A DNA stretch of 64,000 bases from assembly GCF_001418085.1 (NCBI RefSeq), contig NZ_LIQH01000039.1, positions 124,001 to 188,000 on the forward strand, read 5' to 3'. Both the position numbers and the translations under genes were made by a program. This DNA comes from Lacinutrix algicola (GTDB lineage: Bacteria > Bacteroidota > Bacteroidia > Flavobacteriales > Flavobacteriaceae). Within the stretch, counting starts at the first letter, position 1, and the number at the start of each line of letters is the position of its first letter. Under the pieces are notes generated by a model. It worked only from the letters and a program-made list of their open reading frames with translations, did no database searches and was not told where the DNA came from. Positions 35,682 through 45,164 of the stretch are shown here, piece after piece.

Positions 35682-35720
35682 AAAAAAATACTGCTCTAAA
35701 GTTTTAGAGCAGTTTTTTTT
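35682..35720. terminator. Bidirectional terminator after the mechanosensitive channel gene
   Basis: CTGCTCTAAA (35691-35700) and TTTAGAGCAG (35703-35712) with A8 on one side and T8 on the other. It ends the leftward transcript of the 35736 gene and separates it from rlmD. Confidence 0.85.
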
Positions 35721-35735
35721 GGGAAGAAAAAAGGT

Positions 35736-36902
35736 TTATTTTTTATTGAATTTTTCTAAGATATTAGACATTTGTTTCCCAGCTGCTTCACGACCACCAA
35801 GTCCAAAGGATAGTACAATAGTTAACGCTACGGTTCCTAATGTAATACCAAAAGCTAGATTAACTATTTCGTCTGCAATACCCATTGAGCGTAATCCAAT
35901 AGCTAAGAAAATAGCAATAATTGCAATTTTTACAATTGATGTAACAAATACACTATTACCTTTAGCAATTGTACTAGTTAATAAGTTTGCTAACCACATA
36001 CCAATAGCAATTATAACAATACCAAATAATACTTTACCACCATAAGATATTACAGTATCTATAATATTAGTAAGTTGAGAAAACTCTAACTTCTCTAAAG
36101 CAGTAACTAGACCAAAAAGTACAATAAAAGTGTATGCAATTTTAGAAACAGCATTTGCTATATTGGTATTGCCAAATAAGCTATTTAAATTCATTTTCTC
36201 TATTGTGTTATCTAAATTCATTCCGTTTAATAAGTCTTTTAATAAAGACGATATAAACTTAGCAGCTACAACAAAAACTATTAAAATTAAAGCAGCTAAA
36301 AGTATTTTAGGAATTGCAGCAAAGAATGTAGTAAGCATTAATGTTGCTGGCTTAGAGATTGTTTCTATATTTAAAATATTTAAAGCCGAAATTAGTAAAG
36401 GAATAAATATTAAAATAAAAACAACTTGCTTTAAAATTTTAACAAGATTTAAGTTTTCTGGTAATTTAAATTTAGGAACAAATTTTTGTATTGTATCTCC
36501 AGATAATCCTACAAATTCAGAAACTACGTTTGCAAGCATATAACCTATATAAGCAACTAATCCAGCTCCAATAATATTAGGTATAAATCCTAAAAATTTA
36601 TTAAGCATTATTTTTAATGGCTCTAATACATTAGTCATTCCTAATTTTTCTAATGCTAGCATAAATACAATAATCATTAAAAGAAAATAAATAATTTTAC
36701 CAATTAAATTAGATAATATTACTTTATCACTTTTAAGTTTACTGTCAATACCAATTTTTGCTATTAGTTTTGTTATTATCTTTTTTACAAATTTCGCAAC
36801 AAATATGCCAATAATTAGTATTAATAATGCAGCTATTGCATTAGTTAGATTACCTCCTAAAGATGAAGAAAGGCTATTTTGAATGTTGTTTAAAAAGTCC
36901 AT
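35736..36902 (-). CDS. Mechanosensitive ion channel family protein (TM-helix repeat type)
   Basis: A 388-residue membrane protein containing several conserved TM-helix repeats (PF05552-like): IAALLILIIGIFVAKFVKK, PNIIGAGLVAYIGYMLANVV, IPKILLAALILIVFVVAAKF and VLFGIVIIAIGMWLANLL. It ends with an FGLGGREAAGKQ motif, like the pore-end of MscS relatives, but has no cytoplasmic MscS beta domain. Probably an osmotic-stress channel. Third type of mechanosensitive channel in the window besides the small MscS at 48185 and MscL at 56493. Confidence 0.85.
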   Translation of the reverse strand: MDFLNNIQNSLSSSLGGNLTNAIAALLILIIGIFVAKFVKKIITKLIAKIGIDSKLKSDKVILSNLIGKIIYFLLMIIVFMLALEKLGMTNVLEPLKIMLNKFLGFIPNIIGAGLVAYIGYMLANVVSEFVGLSGDTIQKFVPKFKLPENLNLVKILKQVVFILIFIPLLISALNILNIETISKPATLMLTTFFAAIPKILLAALILIVFVVAAKFISSLLKDLLNGMNLDNTIEKMNLNSLFGNTNIANAVSKIAYTFIVLFGLVTALEKLEFSQLTNIIDTVISYGGKVLFGIVIIAIGMWLANLLTSTIAKGNSVFVTSIVKIAIIAIFLAIGLRSMGIADEIVNLAFGITLGTVALTIVLSFGLGGREAAGKQMSNILEKFNKK

Positions 36903-37211
36903 AATTTAATTATTAGATGATTAGTGTTATTTTTAGATAAAATAAAGGTAGGGTCTATTAAAATAAATCATATTTTTTTAAATTAATTAAGAGGTCTTTG
37001 CGATGAAAAGTAAAAAAAATAAGACAACGTGTAAAAAAAAAGAGAATTATCAATATAGATATATTTCTGTTTTTTATTTATTACGAAATAAATAATGATT
37101 ATTTTGCGAGCCTTAGGGATGATTTCTTTCCCACGCTGAATTTTCGACTCTTCGAAAGGATAAAGGTAGATAAGGAATGGATATTTTATTCATTAATTAA
37201 ACACATTTAAA
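36903..37211. other. AT-rich intergenic region before rocD
   Basis: A 309-base gap between divergent genes. It includes a Lys-rich 30-codon frame (37003-37095) with no supporting evidence, followed by a more GC-mixed stretch (37110-37170, with GAAAGGATAAAGG) that might carry the rocD promoter/leader. No clear -7 box or RNA fold was found. Confidence 0.5.
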
Positions 37212-38492
37212 ATGGCTGTTTTAGAACAATTAACATCGCAAGAAGCGATGGATTTAGAGAACAAGTATGGAGCACATAATTACCATCCGCTTCCGGTAGT
37301 ATTAAGTAGAGGAGAAGGCGTTTATGTTTGGGACGTAGAAGGAAAAAAGTATTACGACTTTCTTTCGGCTTATTCTGCAGTAAACCAAGGACATTGTCAT
37401 CCTAGAATTATTGAGGCAATGACAAATCAAGCTAAAACATTAACCTTAACTTCTCGTGCATTTTATAACGATATGTTAGGTAAGTTTGAAAAATACGCTA
37501 CAGAAACTTTTGGTTTCGATAAGTTATTACCAATGAATACTGGTGCAGAAGCTGTAGAAACAGCTTTAAAACTGTGTAGAAAATGGGCTTACGAAGTAAA
37601 AGGAATCGATGAAAATGAAGCTGAAATAATTGTATGTGAAAACAACTTCCACGGAAGAACAACTACAATTATCTCTTTTTCTAACGATCCTGTTGCAAGA
37701 AAAAACTTTGGTCCTTATACAAAAGGATTTATAAAAATTGAATACAATAACCTTAAAGCTTTAGAAGAAGCACTTTCTAGTAATAATAATATTGCTGGAT
37801 TTTTAGTAGAGCCTATTCAAGGTGAAGCTGGTGTTTATGTTCCAACAGAAGGTTATTTAGCGGCGGCTAAAGCATTATGCGAAAAGTATAACGTTTTATT
37901 TATTGCAGATGAAGTACAAACAGGAATTGCAAGAACAGGTCGTTTATTAGCAACTTGTGGAAATTGTACCTGTGCAGATAAGCATTGTTCTGGAACACCA
38001 GAAGTTAAAGCAGATATCCTTATTTTAGGTAAGGCTTTATCTGGAGGTGCATATCCTGTATCTGCTGTTTTAGCAAATAATGCTATTATGGATGTTATTA
38101 AACCAGGAAACCACGGTAGTACATTTGGAGGTAATCCTGTTGCAGCTGCTATTGGTATGGCGGCTTTAGAAGTAATTAAAGACGAAAACCTTGCTGAAAA
38201 TGCTCAAGTTTTAGGAGAATTATTTAGAGCAGAAATAGCTAAATTTATCGAAACGTCAAACATTGTAAACGGTGTAAGAGGTAAAGGTTTATTAAATGCT
38301 ATTTTAATTAACGATACAGAAGATAGCGATACCGCTTGGAACATTTGTATGGCTTTAAGAGATAACGGCTTATTAGCAAAACCTACACATGGAAACATTA
38401 TACGTTTTGCTCCGCCTTTAGTTATGACTAAAGAGCAATTATTAGATTGTGTGTCTATTATTACAAAGACATTAGCGCAATTTGAAAAGTAG
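37212..38492 (+). CDS. rocD: Ornithine--oxo-acid aminotransferase
   Basis: A 426-residue class III PLP aminotransferase of the ornithine aminotransferase type. Visible are the N-terminal [68 protein letters not shown] and the PLP-lysine motif ILGKALSGG followed by [11 protein letters not shown]. It converts ornithine and 2-oxoglutarate to glutamate semialdehyde and glutamate. A Cys-rich insert ([16 protein letters not shown]) is present, as in other Bacteroidota orthologues, and may bind a metal. A weak hairpin (38536-38572) may end the transcript. Confidence 0.95.
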   Translation: MAVLEQLTSQEAMDLENKYGAHNYHPLPVVLSRGEGVYVWDVEGKKYYDFLSAYSAVNQGHCHPRIIEAMTNQAKTLTLTSRAFYNDMLGKFEKYATETFGFDKLLPMNTGAEAVETALKLCRKWAYEVKGIDENEAEIIVCENNFHGRTTTIISFSNDPVARKNFGPYTKGFIKIEYNNLKALEEALSSNNNIAGFLVEPIQGEAGVYVPTEGYLAAAKALCEKYNVLFIADEVQTGIARTGRLLATCGNCTCADKHCSGTPEVKADILILGKALSGGAYPVSAVLANNAIMDVIKPGNHGSTFGGNPVAAAIGMAALEVIKDENLAENAQVLGELFRAEIAKFIETSNIVNGVRGKGLLNAILINDTEDSDTAWNICMALRDNGLLAKPTHGNIIRFAPPLVMTKEQLLDCVSIITKTLAQFEK

Positions 38493-38591
38493 AATCACCA
38501 ATACAGTTAGCTAATAGTTTTAACTAATAGAATAAAAAAAAGCTTATAAAACTTAAATTAATGAGCTTTTTTATTTTAATAATGTTTTCAT

Positions 38592-38936
38592 TTACTCTGC
38601 AGTAGGCTGTGCTTCTTGCATTTCTGTTAACATTTCCATATAGTTTTCTCTAAGCTCATCTAATTGACCTGTTGAAATTAAGTAAATGTATGCAGCAGCT
38701 GTAATAGCTCCTAAAATTAATCCAATAATTGCAATAATTTTGGCTGTTTTTACTTGTCCGTAATTGCTATAATTCTCTGGGTTTTCAAAGTATTTCTTTT
38801 CATCTTTTTTTGCTAAAAATAGAGCAACACCAGATAAAACGATACCTCCAAATCCACTTGTACAGCAGCAACCAATAAAAGATGTTATTCCTAAAATAAT
38901 ACTTATTAATGCGTTTGGTAGTTTTTGTTGTTCCAT
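38592..38936 (-). CDS. CCC-motif small membrane protein
   Basis: A 114-residue protein with two hydrophobic helices. The first helix is followed by the triplet Cys motif FIGCCCTSGFGGIV that defines the flavobacterial CCC-motif membrane proteins; the second is KIIAIIGLILGAITAAAYIYLI. The C-terminus is acidic. Function unknown. It lies 14 bases downstream of the DUF2752 gene and is likely cotranscribed. Confidence 0.85.
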   Translation of the reverse strand: MEQQKLPNALISIILGITSFIGCCCTSGFGGIVLSGVALFLAKKDEKKYFENPENYSNYGQVKTAKIIAIIGLILGAITAAAYIYLISTGQLDELRENYMEMLTEMQEAQPTAE

Positions 38937-38950
38937 TTTTTGTTGGTTTT

Positions 38951-39238
38951 TTAAATTATTTTCTTGACTATAAAACTAATAATAATAATTAAAACGGAAG
39001 CTATTGCAAGTCCATTAATAATTTTATTTATATGTTTAAGTTTATAAAAAAAAGAGATTACTATTATAAGTGCTAAAGGAAGAAGCGTGTAAATAGCTGG
39101 ATACATTTTTAAAGCAGCTATAAATTCTCCATGATATAAAAAAGAAAGACTTCGCTGCAAACCACAGCCCATACACTCAAAACCAAATAGTCTTTTGTTT
39201 AAGCAAGGTAACATGTATTGTTCTTGTAATATAATCAT
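38951..39238 (-). CDS. DUF2752 membrane protein
   Basis: A 95-residue protein with the DUF2752 motif: a P-C block (MLPCLNKRLFGFECMGCGLQRSL) giving CxxCG, then two or three helices. These small proteins are membrane-embedded, function unknown. An internal Met (position 9) is an equally good start. It pairs with the downstream CCC-motif gene, a common arrangement in the family. Confidence 0.85.
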   Translation of the reverse strand: MIILQEQYMLPCLNKRLFGFECMGCGLQRSLSFLYHGEFIAALKMYPAIYTLLPLALIIVISFFYKLKHINKIINGLAIASVLIIIISFIVKKII

Positions 39239-39265
39239 GTAGGCAAATGTAAATAATATTCATAA

Positions 39266-39295
39266 AAAAAGCCGCTATTTAAATAGCAGCTTTTT
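39266..39295 (-). terminator. Terminator of the T9SS cargo gene
   Basis: AAAAAGC-C-GCTATTT / AAATAGC-A-GCTTTTT, a hairpin with one mismatch and flanking A/T runs, 17 bases after the stop at 39313 on the minus strand. Confidence 0.8.
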
Positions 39296-39312
39296 ATTTT
39301 TTGAGTTATGTC

Positions 39313-41145
39313 TTATTTGTTAGCAATAACAACTTTTTTACTTATTACATTATTGTTTTCTAAAGTTACTGTTGCTACATATACACCGTCGCTTAAGTTT
39401 CTAGTAGAAAATTCGTGACGTGAAGTATTACTTAAATTCACTTTCTTAAAAATTTGTTTACCATTAATATCTATTAATGATACAGATTTTACTGCTAAAG
39501 AATTAGGGTTGGCAACAACTAATTGAGAGATTGTATTGTTTTGAAACACCATAAAATTAGAATCTGTAAACTCATCTGTAGATAATGTATCTGTAGTGCC
39601 TGTAAAAGTAATCTCAAAACGATCAGTATAAGTACCTGTATCTAAATTTGTATTGTAATCTAATACTGTTAAATCGTAATAAATGTCTGTTACTTTATCG
39701 TGTAGGTAAATTGATTCATCATTAAAATTTTGTATGTCGTAAATTCTTACACGTAAAGGCATATCTGCATCAATAGTAACAACTAAAGGGATTTTTAAAT
39801 CGATATCATACACATTTGCTTGTGCAATGTATGCCATTGTAGTTTCATCAATAAAATAGGCATCTCTACCATTAGGAGAACTATTGTTAGTTTCTAAACC
39901 ATAATCGAATCCGGTTGTAGCCGAAGGAACAAAGTTATGTACTAATTGTCTAGTTATTTCATTATTAAAATCAATATTTAGTCTAAAACGTCTTAAATCT
40001 TCACTCTGAGGTAGTACTTGAAATCCCTCAGTATTATATTGTATATCATTAAAAGTATTTTCTGTAACGTTAGAAACAGTACTAGAGCTAGAACTAGAAC
40101 TAGAAGTTCTAAAAAATTCACTTTCTGTACCAGACTCTTTAGAAAATGCACGGTGCGTATTTTTGAAAGTCACAGATTGTGTTCCTGTAATTCCAGGATC
40201 ACCTTCAATCATAAAACCTTGTCCAATTGGTAAATAACGTTTTACTTTTTTAGATGGGTCACTTACTGTACCCGCTCCAGAAGCAGGAAATCCATCATTG
40301 CCAAGTGTTTGAAATGTAGCAGGCACATAAGTCCCTAGAAGAGTACCTGATCCAATATCTGCAACAGTGTAAGTGGCATAACCTCCCACATAAGCAGCAA
40401 GATTATGTGAATTTACAGTTGGATCCTGTTCCCAAAACAATAAACTTCCTAACATTTTTGAAGAATTATCTGTATCATGAATAAACGCATATGCATCTAA
40501 AGCAGAAGGATAAGGATTTCCTGCTAAAGTAAATTGCGTTGCAATAACATCAACAGTTATATTTCCAGAATTTGGTTTACCTCTAAAATCGTATTGTTGG
40601 CTTGTAGAACCTGTAGAACCTTTCATACTAAAACCATAACCAGGTTTTAAAGGTGCTCCCGCTCCTATATAATCCCAATCGCTATATGTAGCACCAGGAC
40701 TATAACCATAAAGCCAATGCTGAGAAATGGTTAAAGGAGAAGCGGTACCATCATAAGATGTGCCTAATGCTATAGGAAGGCTAGAGATTAGGCCAGTAGC
40801 ATCGTTTAAAACATCTCCAATTATAAAATCTCTGTTTGTATTATCGTTTACACTAATTTCACCAACAGGCGAAGCCCAATAGTTATAAGCATAATTATTA
40901 ACGGTTCCTTCTTGATAAACACTAAGTTTACCAACACCAGAATTCCCAGTCGTTCCTGTTCCTTGTAGTAATTGTGCTTCGTCTCTAAGATAAATTCTTG
41001 TGGTAGCTTCTTCTAGTTTTACATCGTCTTTAACATAAACAAATGCATCTTTAACAAAAACATAAGCGTTATTTCTAACAGAGAGTTGTGCAAAGGTGTA
41101 GCTGCATAAAAAGCATAGGATAAAGGTGTTAAGGTAGGTTTTCAT
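39313..41145 (-). CDS. T9SS type A sorting-domain secreted protein
   Basis: A 610-residue secreted protein. I start at the ATG complementary to 41143-41145, giving a classical signal (MKTYLNTFILCFLCSYTFAQ); 29 upstream residues in the open frame lack signal character. The C-terminal 75 residues form a type IX sorting domain (VSLIDINGKQIFKKV, then LSDGVYVATVTLENN and KKVVIANK), directing export and surface anchoring. The middle is beta-rich with a run of eight Ser near residue 350, encoded by a TCTAGT tandem array. Substrate or ligand unknown. Confidence 0.87.
   Translation of the reverse strand: MKTYLNTFILCFLCSYTFAQLSVRNNAYVFVKDAFVYVKDDVKLEEATTRIYLRDEAQLLQGTGTTGNSGVGKLSVYQEGTVNNYAYNYWASPVGEISVNDNTNRDFIIGDVLNDATGLISSLPIALGTSYDGTASPLTISQHWLYGYSPGATYSDWDYIGAGAPLKPGYGFSMKGSTGSTSQQYDFRGKPNSGNITVDVIATQFTLAGNPYPSALDAYAFIHDTDNSSKMLGSLLFWEQDPTVNSHNLAAYVGGYATYTVADIGSGTLLGTYVPATFQTLGNDGFPASGAGTVSDPSKKVKRYLPIGQGFMIEGDPGITGTQSVTFKNTHRAFSKESGTESEFFRTSSSSSSSSTVSNVTENTFNDIQYNTEGFQVLPQSEDLRRFRLNIDFNNEITRQLVHNFVPSATTGFDYGLETNNSSPNGRDAYFIDETTMAYIAQANVYDIDLKIPLVVTIDADMPLRVRIYDIQNFNDESIYLHDKVTDIYYDLTVLDYNTNLDTGTYTDRFEITFTGTTDTLSTDEFTDSNFMVFQNNTISQLVVANPNSLAVKSVSLIDINGKQIFKKVNLSNTSRHEFSTRNLSDGVYVATVTLENNNVISKKVVIANK
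40081..40104. repeat. TCTAGT hexanucleotide microsatellite encoding Ser8
   Basis: Four tandem hexamers (one with an AGC variant) inside the T9SS cargo gene, read on the minus strand as alternating TCT/AGT Ser codons. Length change would alter the protein by two Ser per unit without a frameshift. Confidence 0.8.
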
Positions 41146-41297
41146 AGTGTTGTTAATTTGGTTACTACTAGGTTTGATGTGGAGCCTAGGCAAATATAAA
41201 AAATTATATGTAGTTAACGTGTTGGTTTTCATAGTATTTTAGTGTTGTTTTAGCGTATTTATTTTAAATCATTCAATTTGGTCCTATAGAAAACGTT

Positions 41298-41305
41298 TAT
41301 ATTTG
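41298..41305 (+). promoter_or_regulatory. -7 box (TATATTTG) of the small membrane protein gene
   Basis: TATATTTG, with TTTG at 41277-41280 spaced 17 bases upstream as a possible -33 box. The TTG codon inside the box explains why an upstream TTG start for the next gene is unlikely. Confidence 0.5.
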
Positions 41306-41320
41306 CTTTTTTATATACAA

Positions 41321-41524
41321 ATGAAACATAAAAACACCATAAGCTACTTGCTTATTTTAATAGGAGGAAGCATTGCTATTTATGCTAAAGCAAACGAAAA
41401 CCAGAGTATTTTACTTTTGGTTTTAGGGATTTTTACACTAATGGCTGGTTTGTTTATGCTTAATACCAGCTTATCAAGTAATAAACCTAAAAACGATTAT
41501 GAAATAAAAGACGAAGAAGAATGA
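41321..41524 (+). CDS. Small two-helix membrane protein
   Basis: A 67-residue protein from ATG 41321 with two hydrophobic helices and an acidic C-terminus (NDYEIKDEEE). Its stop overlaps the ATG of the Smr gene by 4 bases (ATGA), showing translational coupling. No family name recognised. Confidence 0.78.
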   Translation: MKHKNTISYLLILIGGSIAIYAKANENQSILLLVLGIFTLMAGLFMLNTSLSSNKPKNDYEIKDEEE

Positions 41525-42084
41525 GCTTTAAAATTGGTGATTACGTATATGTTTTAGACGAAGCACTTTCTGGTGTGGTTATTAAAATTTCTAATTCTGA
41601 AATTACAATAGAAGATCAAGATGGTTTTGAGTTGTCTTTTAGTGCTCATGAAATTGTAAAAAAAGAAGGCGATAGTCTTAGAAAAAGCGCTTTTAGTAGT
41701 AAGAGTATAAATCAAGTACTTTCAGAAAAAGAATCGAACAAAAAAAGAACACTGCCTAAAGTAAAACCTAAAGAACGCTTTCAGCCTACAATGGAAGTCG
41801 ATTTGCATTTACATCATTTAGTAAAATCTGAAAGAAACATGACTAGTCATGATAAAAAACTAATTCAGCTAGATACAGCAAAACACAAGTTAGAGTTCGC
41901 CATGCAAAAGAAAATACAAAAAATTGTATTTATTCATGGTGTTGGTGAAGGCACATTAAAAATGGAATTAGAGTACCTTTTTAAGCGTTATAATAATGTG
42001 AAATTTTATGATGCCGATTACAAAAAATACGGACAAGGCGCTACAGAGGTTTATATCTATCAAAACATTAAACCACACGACTAA
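41521..42084 (+). CDS. Smr-domain protein
   Basis: A 187-residue protein with an N-terminal SH3-like barrel (FKIGDYVYVLDEALSGVV) and a C-terminal Smr domain (about 95-185): MEVDLHLHHL, with the DLH motif, and FIHGVGEGTLKMEL, with HGxGxGxLK. Smr domains cleave or nick DNA/RNA structures, and related MutS2 Smr domains act on stalled ribosomes. Bacteroidota have this short stand-alone form. Coupled to the preceding membrane gene by ATGA overlap. Confidence 0.88.
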   Translation: MSFKIGDYVYVLDEALSGVVIKISNSEITIEDQDGFELSFSAHEIVKKEGDSLRKSAFSSKSINQVLSEKESNKKRTLPKVKPKERFQPTMEVDLHLHHLVKSERNMTSHDKKLIQLDTAKHKLEFAMQKKIQKIVFIHGVGEGTLKMELEYLFKRYNNVKFYDADYKKYGQGATEVYIYQNIKPHD

Positions 42085-42087
42085 GTT

Positions 42088-43044
42088 TTAAAATGTAGGC
42101 GTTACAGTTCTAGAACTTGTAACAGTTTTAGTACCAAAATCTATAAAGTCTTGCGATAAAATTGATAAACTAATATTACTAATAAATAACTCTATTAGAA
42201 AACTTTGTTCTATTGTGTGTTCTATGTATAGAAGAGTTCCTGCATCATTATTGCTTACAGCTGGATTTAAATAATCAGGACCCACACTAGGATCTGTGAT
42301 ATCGTCTGTAGGATCTAAGTCTGGAGTAAGAAAACCTTCTTCATTTATGGTTAAAACACCATCAGCATCATCATCTGAATCTAAATAATTTGGATCATTA
42401 TCTCCATTTGTAAAATTAGCATCAGTATTTAAAACTAGTTCAAGTTCTTCTAATGTAGTAATAGTTTGAAATTCAATTTCTACAGCTGTTAATACATTAT
42501 CACCATCATCGTCAGCATCTAAGAAATTTGGTATACCATCACCGTCAGTATCTGTAGGGTTTGTTCTTGGATCGTTATCACCATCATCATTGTCATCTTC
42601 AAATTCAGCAGGAATACCATCATTATCATCTTCGGTTAAAACAATATTAAAATTTGCAGTTCCTATAGTGGAAATATAATCGTTTGTTATTCCTAAATTT
42701 GAAGCAGGTATAGCATTACAAAAAATACTACCAGTTACTGCACTACTATATGTTCTATAATAAAAAGGATAAGAACTACTAATAGTCTCCGTTGGTGTTT
42801 CGTCAACAAGATAGTATAATAAAGCATCGGCATCTGTTTCAGTTTCTAACAACTCTTCATAAGTAATATTCATTTCAAGCGATAAGGTTTCTGCAGGATC
42901 AGACTTTATTTTGTAAAAGACTAAACTTGTATCTCCACAGGTTTCAAAAGTATCTCCAAAACTTAGTTCTGCAGTAATAACGTCACCATCATCACAACTT
43001 GTAAAAAGAAAAGCTAAGGCTAAAAAAGAAAAGATAATTCTCAT
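42088..43044 (-). CDS. Lipoprotein with calcium-binding Asp-rich repeats
   Basis: A 318-residue lipoprotein (LAFLFTSC, Cys17). Residues about 145-270 are Asp-rich with thrombospondin type 3-like units such as DTDGDGIPNFLDADDDGDN, expected to bind Ca2+ and form a rigid stalk. The N-terminal domain is beta-rich. Likely surface-exposed with a structural or adhesive role; function unknown. Stops 3 bases from the Smr gene end (convergent). Confidence 0.8.
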   Translation of the reverse strand: MRIIFSFLALAFLFTSCDDGDVITAELSFGDTFETCGDTSLVFYKIKSDPAETLSLEMNITYEELLETETDADALLYYLVDETPTETISSSYPFYYRTYSSAVTGSIFCNAIPASNLGITNDYISTIGTANFNIVLTEDDNDGIPAEFEDDNDDGDNDPRTNPTDTDGDGIPNFLDADDDGDNVLTAVEIEFQTITTLEELELVLNTDANFTNGDNDPNYLDSDDDADGVLTINEEGFLTPDLDPTDDITDPSVGPDYLNPAVSNNDAGTLLYIEHTIEQSFLIELFISNISLSILSQDFIDFGTKTVTSSRTVTPTF

Positions 43045-43211
43045 AAATTATAGATTATGCAACAAAAATAACAGAATTGAGTAAATGATAACGCTGCTTA
43101 TGGTAATTAATTTTATTTGGCTTATTTTTGTTGGCTTGTAATGGTTGTTTTTCCTTTTAAAAATCAGTAGTTACAAGGATTAACAATAAATATTAAAGTT
43201 TTCCCAAAAAA

Positions 43212-44351
43212 ATGAAGCAAGTATATTTTGATAGTGCAGCAACTACGCAAATAAGAACTGAAGTTGTAGAGAAAATGACTACAGTTATGCGCGAGTGCTA
43301 TGGTAATGCATCTTCTACGCATAGTTTTGGACGTACTTCTAAATCTATGATTGAGAGTGCAAGAAAAACAGTAGCAAAGCAACTTAATTGTTCGGCTTCA
43401 GAGATTATTTTTACTTCTGGAGGAACGGAAGCAGATAATCTTGCGCTTAGAAGTGCTGTTAGAGATTTGGGTGTAAAAACAATTATTACTTCGCGTATAG
43501 AACACCATGCTGTTTTATATACTGTAAATCAATTAAAAATTGAATATGGTATAAATATTGAGTTTGTAGATTTGGAAGACGATGGACATATAAATTATGC
43601 ACATCTTGAAGAATTGTTACTTTCTTCAGAAAAGAAAATGGTAAGCCTAATGCATGTTAATAATGAGATTGGAAACATTTTAGATCTAAAACGTGTTGGT
43701 GAATTATGTAAAGCGAATAATGCTTTATTTCATAGTGATACTGTACAATCTGTTGGACATTACGAATTAGATTTACAAGACATAAATATTGATTTTTTAG
43801 CTGTTAGTGCACATAAATTTCATGGACCAAAAGGTGTTGGTTTTGCTTTTGTTAGAAAAAATTCGGGTATCAAACCATTAATTTTTGGTGGAGAGCAGGA
43901 GCGTGGTGCAAGAGCAGGAACAGAATCGGTACACAATATTGTAGGTTTAGAAGAAGCGTTAAAAATAACTTATGCTAATCTAACCGAAGAACGTGCATAC
44001 ATCACTTCATTAAAACAATATTTTATAAAATCTATAACCGAAGCTTTTCCAGAAGCAACTTTTAATGGAAGTTCAGGGGATTTAGGGAAAAGTACATATA
44101 CAGTAGTTAATATTTGCTTGCCAATTGCAGCAGAAAAAGCACCAATATTATTATTTCAATTAGACCTAAAAGGTATTGCTTGTTCTAGAGGTAGTGCTTG
44201 CCAAAGTGGTAGTAGTAAAGGCTCTCACGTATTATCGCAAATACTATGTGATGACGATATGCAGAAGCCATCTCTTAGGTTTTCGTTTAGTAAATATAAC
44301 ACTACAACAGAAATTGATTATGTTGTAGCTGTTTTAAAAGACTTTATGTAA
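43212..44351 (+). CDS. Cysteine desulfurase (NifS/IscS family)
   Basis: A 379-residue PLP enzyme. It begins with YFDSAATTQIRTEV, has FTSGGTEADNLAL, the pyridoxal-lysine motif SAHKFHGPKGVGF, HSDTVQSVGH, and the catalytic Cys loop ACSRGSACQSG near the C-terminus. It removes sulfur from cysteine for Fe-S clusters or tRNA thiolation. The gene is not beside sufB/C or iscU; it is followed after 9 bases by an alpha/beta hydrolase gene. Whether it is the main desulfurase cannot be decided. Confidence 0.93.
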   Translation: MKQVYFDSAATTQIRTEVVEKMTTVMRECYGNASSTHSFGRTSKSMIESARKTVAKQLNCSASEIIFTSGGTEADNLALRSAVRDLGVKTIITSRIEHHAVLYTVNQLKIEYGINIEFVDLEDDGHINYAHLEELLLSSEKKMVSLMHVNNEIGNILDLKRVGELCKANNALFHSDTVQSVGHYELDLQDINIDFLAVSAHKFHGPKGVGFAFVRKNSGIKPLIFGGEQERGARAGTESVHNIVGLEEALKITYANLTEERAYITSLKQYFIKSITEAFPEATFNGSSGDLGKSTYTVVNICLPIAAEKAPILLFQLDLKGIACSRGSACQSGSSKGSHVLSQILCDDDMQKPSLRFSFSKYNTTTEIDYVVAVLKDFM

Positions 44352-44360
44352 TTTAGCTTT

Positions 44361-45143
44361 ATGATAAACTACTCTACTTATTTACATAAAACAGCAACCG
44401 AGTGGGTAACTTTTGTTCACGGAGCAGGAGGAAGCTCTTCTATTTGGTTTAAGCAAATAAGAAGTTTTGGTGCACAGTTTAATGTTTTAGTTTTAGACTT
44501 GAGAGGTCATGGTAATTCTAAACCTGCCTTAAAAGATGCTTTTAAATCTAAATATACTTTCGATTCTATTACTAACGATATTGTAGAAGTTATAGACCAT
44601 TTAAAGATTGAAAAAAGCCATTTTGTAGGTATTTCTTTGGGTACAATATTAATACGTAATCTAGCAGAAAAACATCCAGAACGTGTACAAAGCATGATTA
44701 TGGGAGGCGCGATAATGAAATTAAACTTCCGTTCTCAAGTCTTAATAAAACTAGGTGTTGTATTTAAATCTGTAGTACCTTATATGTTGCTTTATAAGTT
44801 TTTTGCATTTATTATTATGCCACGTAAAAACCATAAAAAGTCACGTTCTTTGTTTGTAAATGAAGCAAAAAAACTTTACCAAAAAGAGTTTGTACGTTGG
44901 TTTAAACTAACATCTGAAATAAATCCATTATTACGTTTTTTCAGGGCTAAAGACATAAAAATACCAACCTTATATGTTATGGGAGAACAGGATCACCTGT
45001 TTTTACCTTCTATAAAAAACATAGTCGCAAAGCACATTAAATCTACTTTATTAGTAATAGAAGATTGTGGGCATGTTGTAAATGTAGACCAATCTGAAAC
45101 GTTTAATATTCAGAGTATTAAGTTTATAAACAGCTTGGCTTAA
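44361..45143 (+). CDS. Alpha/beta hydrolase
   Basis: A 260-residue hydrolase of the alpha/beta fold. FVHGAGGSSSIWF (oxyanion region), DLRGHGNS, nucleophile elbow GISLGT with Ser about 93, and a C-terminal EDCGHVVN with the His. The start ATG is at 44361, 9 bases after the cysteine desulfurase stop, so they are probably cotranscribed. Substrate unknown; ester or thioester hydrolysis is likely. Confidence 0.87.
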   Translation: MINYSTYLHKTATEWVTFVHGAGGSSSIWFKQIRSFGAQFNVLVLDLRGHGNSKPALKDAFKSKYTFDSITNDIVEVIDHLKIEKSHFVGISLGTILIRNLAEKHPERVQSMIMGGAIMKLNFRSQVLIKLGVVFKSVVPYMLLYKFFAFIIMPRKNHKKSRSLFVNEAKKLYQKEFVRWFKLTSEINPLLRFFRAKDIKIPTLYVMGEQDHLFLPSIKNIVAKHIKSTLLVIEDCGHVVNVDQSETFNIQSIKFINSLA

Positions 45144-45164
45144 GCTAAACTATTTTAAAAAAAA

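Noticed and set aside
37003-37095. A 30-codon Lys-rich frame before rocD
   Set aside because: Pure A-rich sequence gives such frames by chance; no terminator or conservation evidence.
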